Shown here piece by piece: positions 47,478-58,740 of a stretch of 64,000 nt of DNA. The notes beneath the pieces were generated by a model, which saw only the letters and a program-made list of their open reading frames with translations, searched no databases and was not told where the DNA came from. This DNA comes from Mallotus nudiflorus (taxonomy: Eukaryota > Streptophyta > Magnoliopsida > Malpighiales > Euphorbiaceae). How positions within the stretch are numbered: the stretch's first letter is position 1; the number at the start of each line of letters is the position of its first letter. The translations under genes were made by a program, and so were the position numbers. The DNA is taken from positions 5,270,001 to 5,334,000 of the forward strand of contig CANTUR010000047.1 in assembly GCA_947683625.1 (NCBI GenBank), in the 5' to 3' direction.

Positions 47478-49910
47478 TGTTCCGTCGTTTATCTGCACTT
47501 GAGATTTTTGGAAGAAAGAGATAAGGGCTTACCTGAAATTCGACATTTTGCGACTGAAGACTGCCGTCGCTAAAGTCTCTGTCGCAAGAAATTACGGGAG
47601 AAGGGCAGGAAGGCTCACATTCAGAAACCTTGCTCACCTGGCATTCAGCACGTCCAGCTGTGAGTTTACCTGGCAATCATCCTTGTCATTATGTGCTTGC
47701 TTGTCTAGAAACTACTAACATATATATATCAGGAATAAAGACAAATTTAGACAATTAAATGTTTGAATTTTTTGAAGTTACAATTAAATGTCCACCAGTC
47801 CTTAGCCTAGCAGTCAAGGTGTTGGAAATAGGATTAAAAGTTGGCGGTTAAAATCCCTCCCTCCCTTAACCCTTAACCCCCAACCTGCCTGAATCAAAAA
47901 AAAAAAAAAAAAAAAAAATTCAAGTGTTAAAACTTATATAAAAATCATCTCATAGTGTTTAACAAGTAATAATTAGGTAGCTCTCTCCTAAGTTGGTGTT
48001 GACCGGCTACATGGAGTTGCTAACGTGGAACAATTTTTACAGCTCTAAAATTCTCAATTGCTCAATCCCATCAAAACCTTCACTATCATTGTAGTTCTTT
48101 GTCCTCCTCGATTTCACACTAAATGCCACCATTTTATCAGTTCTAAACCTAACTTCTCCAATTCCCACCTCAAATTTACCACCACTATTGCTCCTCATCT
48201 GTTGGCGCCGCCTCCTCTCTTTCACAACAATTCAGCATCAATATAATCAAAACTTATGTGCCATTACAGAAGGAAAAGCTAGATATTGCTATCAAAACTC
48301 AGCATTGATATGATCGAAGCTTGTGTGCCATTATGTTGATAGAGTGGCTCTACATGAATGCACCTTGTGTATCGTTACAGAAGGTAAGTGCTGATAGTTA
48401 ACCTGCAGCCATGTTGATCACCAACTACTAAACAAAGAACTGAAACCTATCCTTGATGATTGCATCTACATTGTCACGAGGAGCTTACGACAATTGGGCA
48501 AATGCCTGCAGTAACAAAGAAAATCAAAACTCAATATGAATGCACCAACTTCTCTCCGATCCAGAGGAAGCATTTGACAAAAAGAAGTAAGATAATTGAC
48601 TCTGTTACTGCAATTTTCTGGTGAATTGTGCCAGAGGAATTATTTTCTTAAAATATCCTGACTTCTTTTAGAAGGGATGAGTTCCCAAAACCCCTTTGTA
48701 TGCCAGCATGTGAATTTGGCAGTGTACAGTAAATAGGAAAATTTGAGATAATTTGATTGTATTAATGAAAAGAAAATTTCGTAACATGATGGTATTTGTA
48801 GGCTAAAATAAATAGGAAATAGAAAAGCTGGTAAAACTAAAAAAATATAAAACTTGTTGATGACAAATAAGTGTTGCTGATGATTGGTGATTGATGTATG
48901 TTGAGTTGTGTCCCTTTCTCTATTGCTCTGCCATCGTTTTATAGATCAATTTCATCAGCTTCAATTAATGCCTTTACTAGCAGCCAACTCCTTAGACTAC
49001 TCAGTTTTCAACATAAAATTCCAGATAATTCTACTTCTATCAGCTCTTTAGCATGTTTTAGAATATTCAAGTGTCTTTTTTCTTCTTTTCCAAGACTTTC
49101 TTTTTATAGGTTAGATTTCTTGCGTAATTATAGCCTTATAAACTCAATTGACCTTCAATACAATTAAATTCAAAAAATCATATTTTTGACTCAAACAAAC
49201 TCAAAGTAAATTACAAAGGCACTATAAAATGGGCATAATCATATAGTAAATCACTTAACATTCTTACATGTGACGACATATGTGCCGAGGAATTTCATAT
49301 GTGAGTTATTATCTTGTGCATTAATTTTTTGATTAAGAACTTCCTTTTTTTTTTTAGTAGCTTTTTTCTAATTTCACATTTTTAATGCACATCACTCATG
49401 TGCATTTCATTTACACATATTTTAAATTTCAATTCATTTAAAATTGTGGGCCTTCATATTACACATCAATATTTTCCTACTAAATACCATAATTTATGAT
49501 TTTTATATAGATTGCAACACTTAATTGTATTTTTAAAAAGTACAGAAACTAAATTTGTGCTTCTCTCCATATATTATAATATAGTATCATAAAAACATAT
49601 ATATTTTAAGGCTTGGTGTATTACACCTTATGGTTTGGTGTATGCCATACAAGTGCAAAATAAATTTCAACCATAGTAAAGATTGAAAAGTTTAATTACC
49701 AATTATGCAATTTTTTCTTATTTCATGCCACATTAGAAAATTAATTGATGCGTGACACTTTAAATCATTGCATAAGATTAGGAGAGTATGAATTAAGTCA
49801 ACTTGCGAATTACTAATCGACCTAAAAGATTTAAATTAGAGCTAATTGAGCAATTTGTTGAGTCAAATTTGAACTTTTTAACATTTTACTCGATAGACTT
49901 GTAAGTATAA
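47478..49910. other. Gene-free region upstream of MnmE
   Basis: Contains the MnmE promoter area, the SINE candidate at 47,795-47,920, and 48,000-48,600 with a less AT-rich, vaguely coding-like composition (for example around ggagcttacgacaattgggc) but no open frame or family I recognise. From 48,700 on it is plain AT-rich DNA. Confidence 0.4.
47795..47920 (+). mobile_element. tRNA-derived SINE candidate
   Basis: Near the start, tagcctagcagtcaagg resembles a Pol III A box and, about 35 bases on, ggttaaaatccc resembles a decayed B box (consensus GGTTCGANNCC). The unit ends in a run of about 23 A. Size and layout are those of a short plant SINE. A flanking duplication is at best weak (aattaaatgt before, aattcaagtgt after). 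Confidence 0.5.
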
Positions 49911-49911
49911 T

Positions 49912-50775
49912 GGGATAAAGACAAATTTAGTGTCTGTACTTTTTTAAATTTAACAATTTAGTGTTACAACTTGTTTTAATGTTACAAAATAGTGTATTTT
50001 ACAGATAATCAACAAGTTGTCTAGAATTTTTTGCTGACTTGACATATAGAGCTGGTGACATGGAATTGCACATGAATGTCATGTGACAATAAACACAAAA
50101 ATGACAAAATTAGCCCTGCCCCTTAAATGATTAAAAGAGGTAATTAATAAGTATCGATGTGCAAGTTAACATTATAATTTTTTAATTCAAGAAAAAAATA
50201 TAGAAAAGAAACGTTCTTTTTCTTTACTATTTATTCTTCTTTTCTACTCGTTCTTTTTCTTTCAAGCTGCCTGAAAAATTACTAGATTTAGAAGAAGTTT
50301 ATTGTTTTTCTCTTGATAAAACCCTTTTAGCTTCTATCTGTGTTGCCAAAGTGGAAATACAAATTAATTGAAGGAACACAGGTATGCAAACATATAGTTG
50401 CTAAAGTATGAAACTAACCTCTAAACTCAACTCTAACTAAACTTTCATTTCTCATATTTTCATCCTTAACACAACTCTCTCCTAACTCTCCAGTCAGTCC
50501 TTACACTTATCGTAACAATAGCCGAATGAGGAGGTGACTTGCGATGTTTCAAGAATCGGAGATGGCTTAGTTGAAGTCACTCGTGGTGGTTACTTCGATT
50601 TAACGAGGGCATCGACAATTCAGAAATAGAGTGGAATTTACAAATTGTCACGTCATTTTGTTATCTGTAAAAATATTGAATTATTATTTATTAATAGGTT
50701 CATACACTTAATTATAACAAAAAAAATTGGAACACTCAATTATAAAAATTTGGATACTAAAATAGTCATTATTCC
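49912..50775. mobile_element. MULE-like MITE with long imperfect terminal inverted repeats
   Basis: The left end GGGATAAAGACAAATTTAG matches the inverted right end GGAATAATGACTATTTTAG, and similarity continues for about 100 bases (both arms contain ttttacagataa). It is flanked by taagtataa (49902-49910) and taagtttaa (50776-50784), a 9-bp duplication with one mismatch, the length made by Mutator-like transposases. The 0.65-kb interior is less AT-rich (for example 50,515-50,620) and has no transposase frame, so the element is non-autonomous. The interior might be captured host DNA. Confidence 0.6.
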
Positions 50776-50784
50776 TAAGTTTAA

Positions 50785-52309
50785 TTGAATCTAACATATT
50801 TACTATTTTATTATTTTTATTTTAATATAATTATAAAAAATCTTATAAATCAAGTTTCAATATTTTAAAATATATATATATATATTAAATTTATATAATT
50901 AATCAATTTGATCCAAGCGAGTTAAAATATAAATTTTTTTTATTTAAGTCAAGTTCGTACATTCGAAAAAAGAAACTTATTGGAATTCAAGTTGAGTTTT
51001 GAATTTCAAATTTAAGTGTGGATTCAAGTTTAAACTTGACATCGTGTGGATTCAACTTTACTCGACTATAACCCTACATATTGCCCACGTGTTATAGGCC
51101 ACATCATGAACAATGCATGCGTGTCAAGTCCATATCATGCACATTGCTTACATCTCCCAAACCACAGTTGACAGCTAAGAACCCTTAACTTAATTCGCGA
51201 GGTGATGAAAATATAATAATTGTTTTAGTGCGCCTTTTACCTCATTATAATATTCCAAACTTTTTAGCTGTGGATTTGGTTGAGAACGATAAGATTCCAA
51301 AACCTCTCAATAATTTTAAATTTGCATGAATCTGCCGTATTTAACGACCAGGTTCATGGGCCATCTTCTTCTGCTTACCTCATTCCGAAACCAGCTTCGA
51401 CTGTGGAGCCTTTTAACAGGAGAAATTATATAATGTTGCTGATACTTGCTCAGTTGAGAAATCAAACTAATTATATTAAAATAAATAAGAAAAAAATTAG
51501 TTAATTATAAAATATAATTTTTTTTTAAATTAAAACATGATAATTCACTTATTTTTTTAAAATTTTTTTCTTTTAATTAGTTATTTAACTATTATTAAAT
51601 TATATTTCTAACTAGATAAGATGAGTTAATAGTTATGAATTACTGTATAACTTCTCATTTTAACAGTTAACACCTCCTATCATAAAACCTTTTAATTAGT
51701 TATTTAACTATTATTAAATTATATTTCTAACTAGATAAGATGAGTTAATAGTTATGAATTACTGTATAACTTCTCATTTTAACAGTTAACACCTCCTATC
51801 ATAAAACCTTTTAACACTCCAAAATTTGCTCATGTTATACCATTACCCTGTACTAATAGAGGATATTAATTTTATCCTACTAGTTAATGTAATAACCCTT
51901 TTCTACACATTTTACGTTGGAAGTTTATTATTCAATAATTCACTGATCGAGTTCTAGTTCTTATTTAACAAATGAGTGATAATATTTGTAGTGGCCAGCG
52001 ATGCAGCATTCACTACAGATAAATTTTTTTTTGGGATAATATTGCTCCATAGACAGAAGGAAAAATATTATTTTTTAGTGTGATTTTTTCAGGATTTTTC
52101 AAATCGGACCACTATATAAATGATTTCTGTTTACAGATAGCGCTGAGCACCAACACAAAAACATTAAATTTCTTGTAAGCTGGAAAAAAAAAATTACTGT
52201 CATTATATGATACATAAAACTACAAGGAATTTGTAATGTAGAAATTGAAGCGTTTCTCTAAGAAACGAGAAGCATAACCTCACCAACTGCACACTTTCAA
52301 TAATTTTCT
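50785..52309. other. Gene-free region downstream of the sulfate transporter
   Basis: AT-rich non-coding DNA containing the perfect tandem duplication at 51,571-51,808. No exon or RNA gene is supported. Confidence 0.45.
51571..51808. repeat. Perfect tandem duplication of 119 bp
   Basis: The 119 bases from ttttaattag to cataaaacc (51571-51689) are repeated without any difference at 51690-51808. Identity in such AT-rich neutral DNA implies a very recent event, or an assembly artefact. Confidence 0.92.
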
Positions 52310-52315
52310 TTTATT
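52310..52315 (-). terminator. Possible poly(A) signal of the sulfate transporter
   Basis: AATAAA on the minus strand (tttatt on plus), about 220 bases after the stop codon at 52536-52538. Confidence 0.35.
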
Positions 52316-52411
52316 TTTGCTTAAGCCTTATCCTTAGAAGTAGAAGTAGTGACATTTCTTTTCTTGTATTTTTGGGTGGGAGCAGAATATATTATTACAC
52401 TTTCTGCATCT

Positions 52412-52433
52412 ATATATATATATATATATATAT
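52412..52433. repeat. TA microsatellite
   Basis: About eleven TA units in the 3' flank of the sulfate transporter gene. Confidence 0.8.
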
Positions 52434-52535
52434 TAAAAGACAACTCTTTTCGCTATAAACATTTAGTTTGCTTCCCCTCCTTTGCCCCGCCCCACTTCAC
52501 ACACTGCAAAAACACCAAACTCATTCCAATTTTTC

Positions 52536-55500
52536 TCAAACTGCTTCAGGTGCCAATTTTGGTGAACATGACTCTACTGCATCTGCTACTGTGAGGAAGA
52601 TTTTATCCTCACCAACCATCTGAGCAAAACTGGAGGCATGGAGCTTGTCAATCACCACAGGTCCAGGGTTTGCTAGAATTAGCTGTGCCATAATAAACCA
52701 CACTCAAAACAAGGTACAAAATTTGATTAATTTCATAGCACTTTTATTTATATACTGTTGAACATTAATTTATTTTTATTTATTTTTTAATTTGGTTTAC
52801 CTGAGTATCTTTTTTTTGAAGGCTCTTGTATAAGTCTTCTAATGCATGGATACCGCTTGTGTCAATATCAGTAACAGCTGTGTGCAAGAGCACATCATCA
52901 GAAAAATCAACTTGCTTGTACAACCAAGAAAAACGAACATAACTTACGTGACATCTCCACTATTAAAAACTGGATTTTTGGTTGGTGTGGTTCTTTTAAC
53001 AGTTCTTCCTCATCTATCAACCATCTTAATATCCTGCAACAAAGTTAGTGAGGTTTAGTCTTACAAGGATTTTTTGAATATCTAACACATCTAGCTGTTG
53101 GTGGTAATGAAATCATTTCTGGGTCTGATCAGCCAATAGAGTTTTCAAGTGAATAATTCTAGGTCTATGGTGCCCAAGTGTGTTAGTGATTAAAATCATT
53201 CATTTGGTCTCACTCAATAATTCAAGTTTTTGGAGTAAATAAATCTTTGACACTAGCCAAACCATATGCAAATTATAGTTCCAGGATTGTTATAATGTGA
53301 TTGATTGTTACCCACTTCCCCCCCCCCCCCCCCCAAAAAAATAAAGTCCTTACCTCTCCCTAATATAATTGGAGTTGGAGAAGTAAATTGCTGAATCAAC
53401 TCTCACAATTAAAACACCAGGAACCTTAGTTGCTCGTGGATATTGTTGAATGTTTCTGTACACAGTTGTGCCAGGTAGCTTTCCAAGAATTGCTGTCCGT
53501 GGCCTAGTAACTTGTAGGAGAATTTTGGCAAAGGATATTGATACCTGTCATGTCATGGTGAATCACATCGTAATTATCTAAGAATCTTTTAATGTATAGA
53601 GAACTTAAATAGCGTAAAATCCTAATCCCTACCGCAATCAAGAGGCCTATCTCTACTGTCGAAAAAACCACACCAAAGAAGGCTCCCATGCAAGCAATAA
53701 AATCACACTTATCGATCTTCCATATTAAAATTGCTGCCTCAAAGTCAATTAGGCCAACCACAGCTGATATGATAATGGCAGCAAGAATAGCATTTGGGGT
53801 GTACTTGAAAAGAGGAGTGATGAATAGCAAGGTAAGGAACACAACAAAAGACATGATAATGTTGGACACTGCAGTTTGGCAGCCTGCCATGTAATTTACA
53901 GCTGATCGAGAAAATGAACCTGTAACCAACACAAAAATCAAGTTAATGTTAAATCTTTCCTGAACTCGACCACTTAAAAGATCTAAAGTACATATCAAAA
54001 GCCAAAGCAAAGAAAAAATATCCCAATAGGATTAGAGTTGAATTATGCATATTGACTTTTATGGTTATCAATCTCATTTAGACGTTTGCATTATTAGTCA
54101 GAAGTGGGTAGATCCATATATATGTTTCATTTGTTCATCCTTCGCATCACCTGTTGCTACATAGCAAGAAGTCATTGAACCAACAACGTTCATTGTTCCT
54201 AGTGCCACCATTTCTTTGTTTCCATCTATTTGATAGTCTTTCATGGCTGCAAATGTTCTTCCAATTGCTGTAGCTTCCTGATAAGTCATCACAGGAAAAA
54301 ACATTAGCTCCAAAATCGTTTATGCTATCAAATTTGTCAGCACAATAGAAGATGGAATGTGTAGTTGTCTCACCGTTAACGCTATCATTCCAGCCACAAC
54401 ACCGATCCTAATACCTTTTACAAGAAATGGACCGCTGAGATATAGATGCTTCACAGAGGAAGGATTAATTCCTTGCTCTATCTTTCTCACCTTCAGAAGA
54501 CAACAAAATTTGCAGCTAGTATCAACAATGTTGCTATTTCTGAGTTTTTTTACTAGGAAATGACAAGAAAGCTTACAATTTGAACCCCTTCTTTATCAGC
54601 ACGCGTTATATACACAAAAAAGGTAGCCAGAATCACCGAAATCAATGGTGCAATTGCTGGCACCCAGAAGAACTTCCTGTTCTTTTTTCCCTGTATCACC
54701 ATCAATGCAAGATTAGGAGATAGTTATGGAACATTTAGTTTAGCTAGTGGACATATATGGCTAGGTTGCAGAGACTTACGATGTACTTGGCAAAAAGAAG
54801 GAAAGCTAAGAAGCTTACACCAATAACTATAGTCTGCCAGTTCCACTGCAAAACGTTTGTTATAGAGAATAGGGGTCAATATGAGTGCTTATTTGAGTTG
54901 GCAATTCTTGTTTCTCAAAAAAGAGCAAAGGAGAAAGGACTTACTCCATGATGGATTGAACCGAACACGGAGTGCATTACAGAAACTATATCAGTTTTCT
55001 TTGTGAAATTTTGTATTCCAAGAAGACCTTTAAGCTGCTGGAGGGCAATTGTGATGGCAGCTCCACCCATGAAACCAACAATAGCAGCATGTGATAAGAA
55101 GTCTATCAAGAAACCCAACCTGATCCAAACCATGAAGTTGTTTAAATTAGCAAAGAGTAGCTAAAGGGTTTTGACAAAACCAAACTATGAATGCATGGAA
55201 GGATTGAAAATCTACAAAAGACACAGCACAGAGTATACATGCCCTGTACCTGAAAAATCCAAGGGCTACTTGGGTAATTCCTGCAAAGAAGGTAGCGGTG
55301 AATGCTAGCCTCCTGTACTGTTCTACATCCTTTTTGGGATCCAATTCATCTTGAAGCAAAGTCCCCAACAAGAGGGACACCACAGCCACTGGTCCTATAG
55401 CTATATCTCTAGAACTTCCCATGAAAGCATATATCAATGGCGGGACAAAACTAGAGTCTGATCACCATTTCAAACAGAAAACAACGTTAGCGTAAGTGTC

Positions 55501-56054
55501 AAAATGCAAAGCAAGATAGATGTACAAACTACACAACCAAGGGAATTGTATCTTACATAATCCATACTGCGCATCCAAATTCGCAAGCTTCGCGTACCCA
55601 ATATCCTGTTTTGCGGGAAAAGAATATTACAAAAGCAGTTCAGAAAGTGATACAAGAACTGATATTTATGTGTTTTTTAACCATGTCTTGTAAACAGGGA
55701 AAGCTAATAATCTACCTGCGGGATGCAAAGACTAGCAATGGTCAGTCCAGAAATGAAGTCCCCTCGAAATTTTTTAAAATTGTATGATCTTCCCCACTCA
55801 AGTATAGGGAAGATGGCTTGCATGCCTAGGATGATTTTTTTTGATCCTGATTGGTCCTTGAAGGGACGCAGAGGATCATCTGCAAAGAAAGTCTCTTTCA
55901 AAGTGGCTTTGAAGTCTTTCAAGAGGTTTTGCTTAGGAGGAACGCCAACTTTGTGTATTGCATTCTGAGGCTGCCGTTGAGAAGATGAGTGGCTTCTAAT
56001 CTCCATATCTTTCGTTTCAAGATCGTGCTCCATGGAATGCACCGTGGAGGACAT
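52536..56054 (-). CDS. Group-1 (high-affinity type) sulfate transporter, 660 aa
   Basis: Thirteen coding exons on the minus strand: 56054-55716, 55605-55557, 55457-55250, 55119-54945, 54845-54780, 54690-54577, 54490-54374, 54277-54151, 53919-53633, 53544-53354, 53033-52948, 52877-52801, 52682-52536. All introns are GT-AG and the frame is intact. The protein is an SLC26/SulP proton-sulfate symporter of the plasma membrane. A cytosolic N-terminus contains HKVGVPPKQN. Ten to twelve membrane helices follow (DFISGLTIASLCIPQDIGYAKLANL; MGSSRDIAIGPVAVVSLLLGT; GFMGGAAITIALQQLKGLLG). The STAS domain occupies about 520-645 with VTDIDTSGIHALEDLYKSL. The N-terminal signature and STAS sequence are closest, from memory, to Arabidopsis SULTR1;1/1;2 (653 residues), which take up sulfate in roots. 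Which SULTR1 member this is cannot be settled here. Confidence 0.95.
53318..53341. repeat. Poly-C run followed by poly-A in a transporter intron
   Basis: Seventeen C followed by seven A, in the intron between exons 10 and 11 (53034-53353). On the transcribed strand it is a G17 tract about 20 bases after the 5' splice site. Confidence 0.9.
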
Positions 56055-56343
56055 TGACAGCTAATTCACCTGTAATGCAGCATAATACACATATAGATCA
56101 TTCAAAACATGCAACAAAAAAAAAACAAGCCTGAACTACTGCACCAATCCATGATAATAAGTAAACACTGCAGCTATAATTCTCTGTTTTTGTTTCATGT
56201 TTCATTAACATCAAACTAAACTTGCAAACAGTAAATGAAGAAATTGAAGCTAACCGCAACAAAATAGCAAAGGAACTTAGACATCAAGTGAAGGAAGATG
56301 CAATGCCTTGTTGAGCATGAAAAGTGAGGATAGCAGGTTTCTG

Positions 56344-56352
56344 CTTATATAA
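56344..56352 (-). promoter_or_regulatory. Probable TATA box of the sulfate transporter
   Basis: The minus strand reads acttatataagc here. It would start transcription near 56,315. A 3' splice site (ttacag|gtgaatt, exon from 56069) just before the ATG suggests a 5'UTR intron between about 56,250 and 56,070, but I cannot fix its donor. Confidence 0.5.
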
Positions 56353-56399
56353 GTCGTAAGAGGATTACTGGTCAAATTAACCTTCCTAGTTGAGGGAGG

Positions 56400-56501
56400 G
56401 AATTAACATATGATTTTATTAAATTATGAATCTGGATCCCTCTTACATGTTACATACATAATAATAATAATAATAATACACCCACAAAGTGGACTTCACA
56501 A

Positions 56502-56545
<44 letters not shown>

Positions 56546-58206
56546 TAAAACCTCAAAGCCAACCAAAATAAGCAGGCGATCATCTCCACAATAGAAATGT
56601 TGCTTACAAAGATAAAAAAAAAAAAAAAAATTTAAGCTAGGTGTTGACTTAGGAGCACATGTGGTAGCAGCTAAGAAACTTATCCTATGGAGAATTATAT
56701 TCTAATGGGTTTGATTGTTTTTTCTTTTACTCCATTACTTCGTAAACTAAAATAGAGGTCTGAATTGATGGCTTATTTTCTTATAAATTCATGGTCAGAA
56801 TCTTACCAAAAATGTATAAATAAATAAATTCAAGGTCAGAAAAGTCAAAAAAAGGTTAAAAATCAAATTGTAGTTCATCACATCCAGCCATCACAAACAG
56901 CATTAACTTTTCTTTTTCAAAATTGGTGTTTTGAAGTTTTTATCAAAAGATGTTTATTACTGGTCTGTATAAGCATTGCACCCACTGGAACTGATAGATG
57001 TGCTTTTCACCTAATTATTCTATTATTCTTTTTAGGACCAGAAGTTAGAAAAAGACAAAAAGAACAAAAAAGTTTTAGCATCACTTCTTTTTGCTTGTGG
57101 AGAAGAATCCTATGTATTCATTTATATCTCAGAACCATTACAATTCACAACATATTTTTGCAGTACTTGGACAGATCATATATTTCATCAACTGTTCTAG
57201 TCAATGTCGACATGCATCAATAGATAAGCATCTGAAACCTTTAATGCTACAAAGAAAGCCACAAATAAAAGAAATGCTATCCTGAAACAGGAAACTAATC
57301 AAAAGGGAATTAAAAATTCCAATTTGATAATTATAAGATAATGCATCAACAGTGCCCTTCTGAAATTCCTAATAGCCAGCTTGACCCAATCAATAAACCA
57401 AACAATCATAATTTTTTTTTTTTAATTTGATCAATAAAATAATTAAAAATTCTAGCTAATAATACTGAAATGATACATCACCGCTGCTCTAAACTTATTT
57501 CTCAACATACATTGTTCGAGCAAGCAAGAAAAATTAGAATATTGTGATTAATGATAGATTGATTTTACTTGATGTTAGCTATCAACAAGCAAGAAAACAA
57601 TACAATAATAAAAACCCAGAATTTAAAATCCACTTTTTTTTCCCCCCTTAAACTCAAAGCACAAGACATTGTTATCTAACAAATTGCATGTCCTCTTCAT
57701 TGGAGAATAAAGGAGGCTTAAAGTGCACATATTATGATATCTCACCTCCATATTCATGTTCTTCTCATGAAAGCCGTTGATAGTGGACAGCACACAAAAG
57801 ATTACCTTCTCACACCCACACAAAAAAAAAAAAAATCCAAACCAATAATCAATCTCTGAAAAAAAAAGAAAAGAACCAAAGTGGAAGCATATAAATAATT
57901 ACTAACAAGAAGGGGCAAAAAGGGTAAATTTCTAATAGTTAAAAAAAAGAAACCAAAAATAAAAAATGAAGGTAGCACCTTGGTTACGTAACTCCACCCC
58001 ACTTGATGGCCCTTATTATGTTTACAAAATTCCCATAATCATCATCATCATCATCGTCGTCGTCGGTTGTAACGGAATAATAAATAAAGAATTGAACTTT
58101 CTTCAAAAATAGGGAAAACCCAAAACCCGTCCAGGTTCAATGAATTTTCCTACCCAAAAAAAAAAACAAAGAACTGTACTCTGCTCTGCTCTGTGTGTGT
58201 GCGCTA
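56400..58206. other. Gene-free region upstream of the sulfate transporter
   Basis: Contains an ATA microsatellite (56,458-56,477), a long TA microsatellite (56,513-56,542), an A-run near 56,614-56,630, and an ATC/GTC compound microsatellite at 58,038-58,066. The short reading frames at 57,091-58,002 do not look like proteins. Regulatory sites for sulfur response could be present, but I cannot identify one with confidence. Confidence 0.45.
56513..56542. repeat. TA microsatellite
   Basis: About fifteen TA units, roughly 170 bases upstream of the transporter's TATA box. Confidence 0.85.
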
Positions 58207-58209
58207 GTG

Positions 58210-58242
58210 CACTTGATCTTCGCCAAAAGGCCTAGAAAGGTA
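58210..58242 (-). pseudogene. Fragment of the 5' end of U2 snRNA
   Basis: On the minus strand, 33 bases match the start of plant U2 snRNA as I know it (TACCTTTCT, then GGCCTTTTGGC of stem-loop I, then AAGATCAAGTG) with two mismatches. The match ends before the branch-point-pairing GUAGUA sequence. After that the DNA is unrelated (ctagcgcacacacac). No U-snRNA upstream element (RTCCCACATCG) is visible at the expected distance, so this is not a working U2 gene. It is probably a truncated retrocopy, or the 5' part of a chimeric transcript copy. Confidence 0.7.
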
Positions 58243-58379
58243 CGTGTGTTAGTGGGTGTTTGGATTCCGAGAAAATGTATAAGTGTTGACCCGTTTAACA
58301 AACAAAAGCGAAAACGAAAACCAAAGAAAAGCAGAACTCGATGTTGTCATTGAAGGTCAATAATAAATGATGATAATAA

Positions 58380-58740
58380 CGTAAGATTTTACACTATATA
58401 AGTGACTAGTGTTCGGTTCGTTGTGTTTGGTTTCATCGATGGATTCTTTGTTCGTTTTCGTTTCGACGTCGTTGGTAGGGATTTGAGTTTGCAATAATTA
58501 CGAAACTGCCATCGTATGAACAGGTGACTCTGCTAAAAGTCTTAAAGTATTTTTTTAGCCTTCGCCTTTTGTTTATTTGTCGGATCAGTTTTCGTCAAAA
58601 AAAAAAAACTCTGTTGTGGTTTCAGTGGAGCCACCTGACGTCGGTGATACCAATGAAACTAGACGTTCCTGCGGCCAGGTTCAGTTGAGTGTATTGGTTT
58701 TTGAAATTTTAGCTGGCTGTGCTATTATGCCCCGGCCAAT
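58380..58740 (+). other. Less AT-rich island with promoter-like and exon-like features
   Basis: A TATA-like ctatataag (58,394) is followed by CG-containing sequence (gttcggttcgttg, gttttcgtttcgacgtcg) and a short frame from the ATG at 58439 (MDSLFVFVSTSLVGI, then a stop). Possible splice signals occur downstream (tttcag at about 58,620). This could be the first exon of a non-coding or small transcript, or an old promoter. No protein family is recognisable. Confidence 0.2.

Noticed and set aside
47478..47498. Upstream extension of MnmE (QINDGT before the first Met)
   Set aside because: The extension begins at GTG, not ATG; the first in-frame ATG is at 47477 and begins a normal targeting sequence.
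48037..48246. Small reading frames on both strands near 48,100
   Set aside because: No start context, splice partners or recognisable domain; the minus-strand frame has basic composition only.
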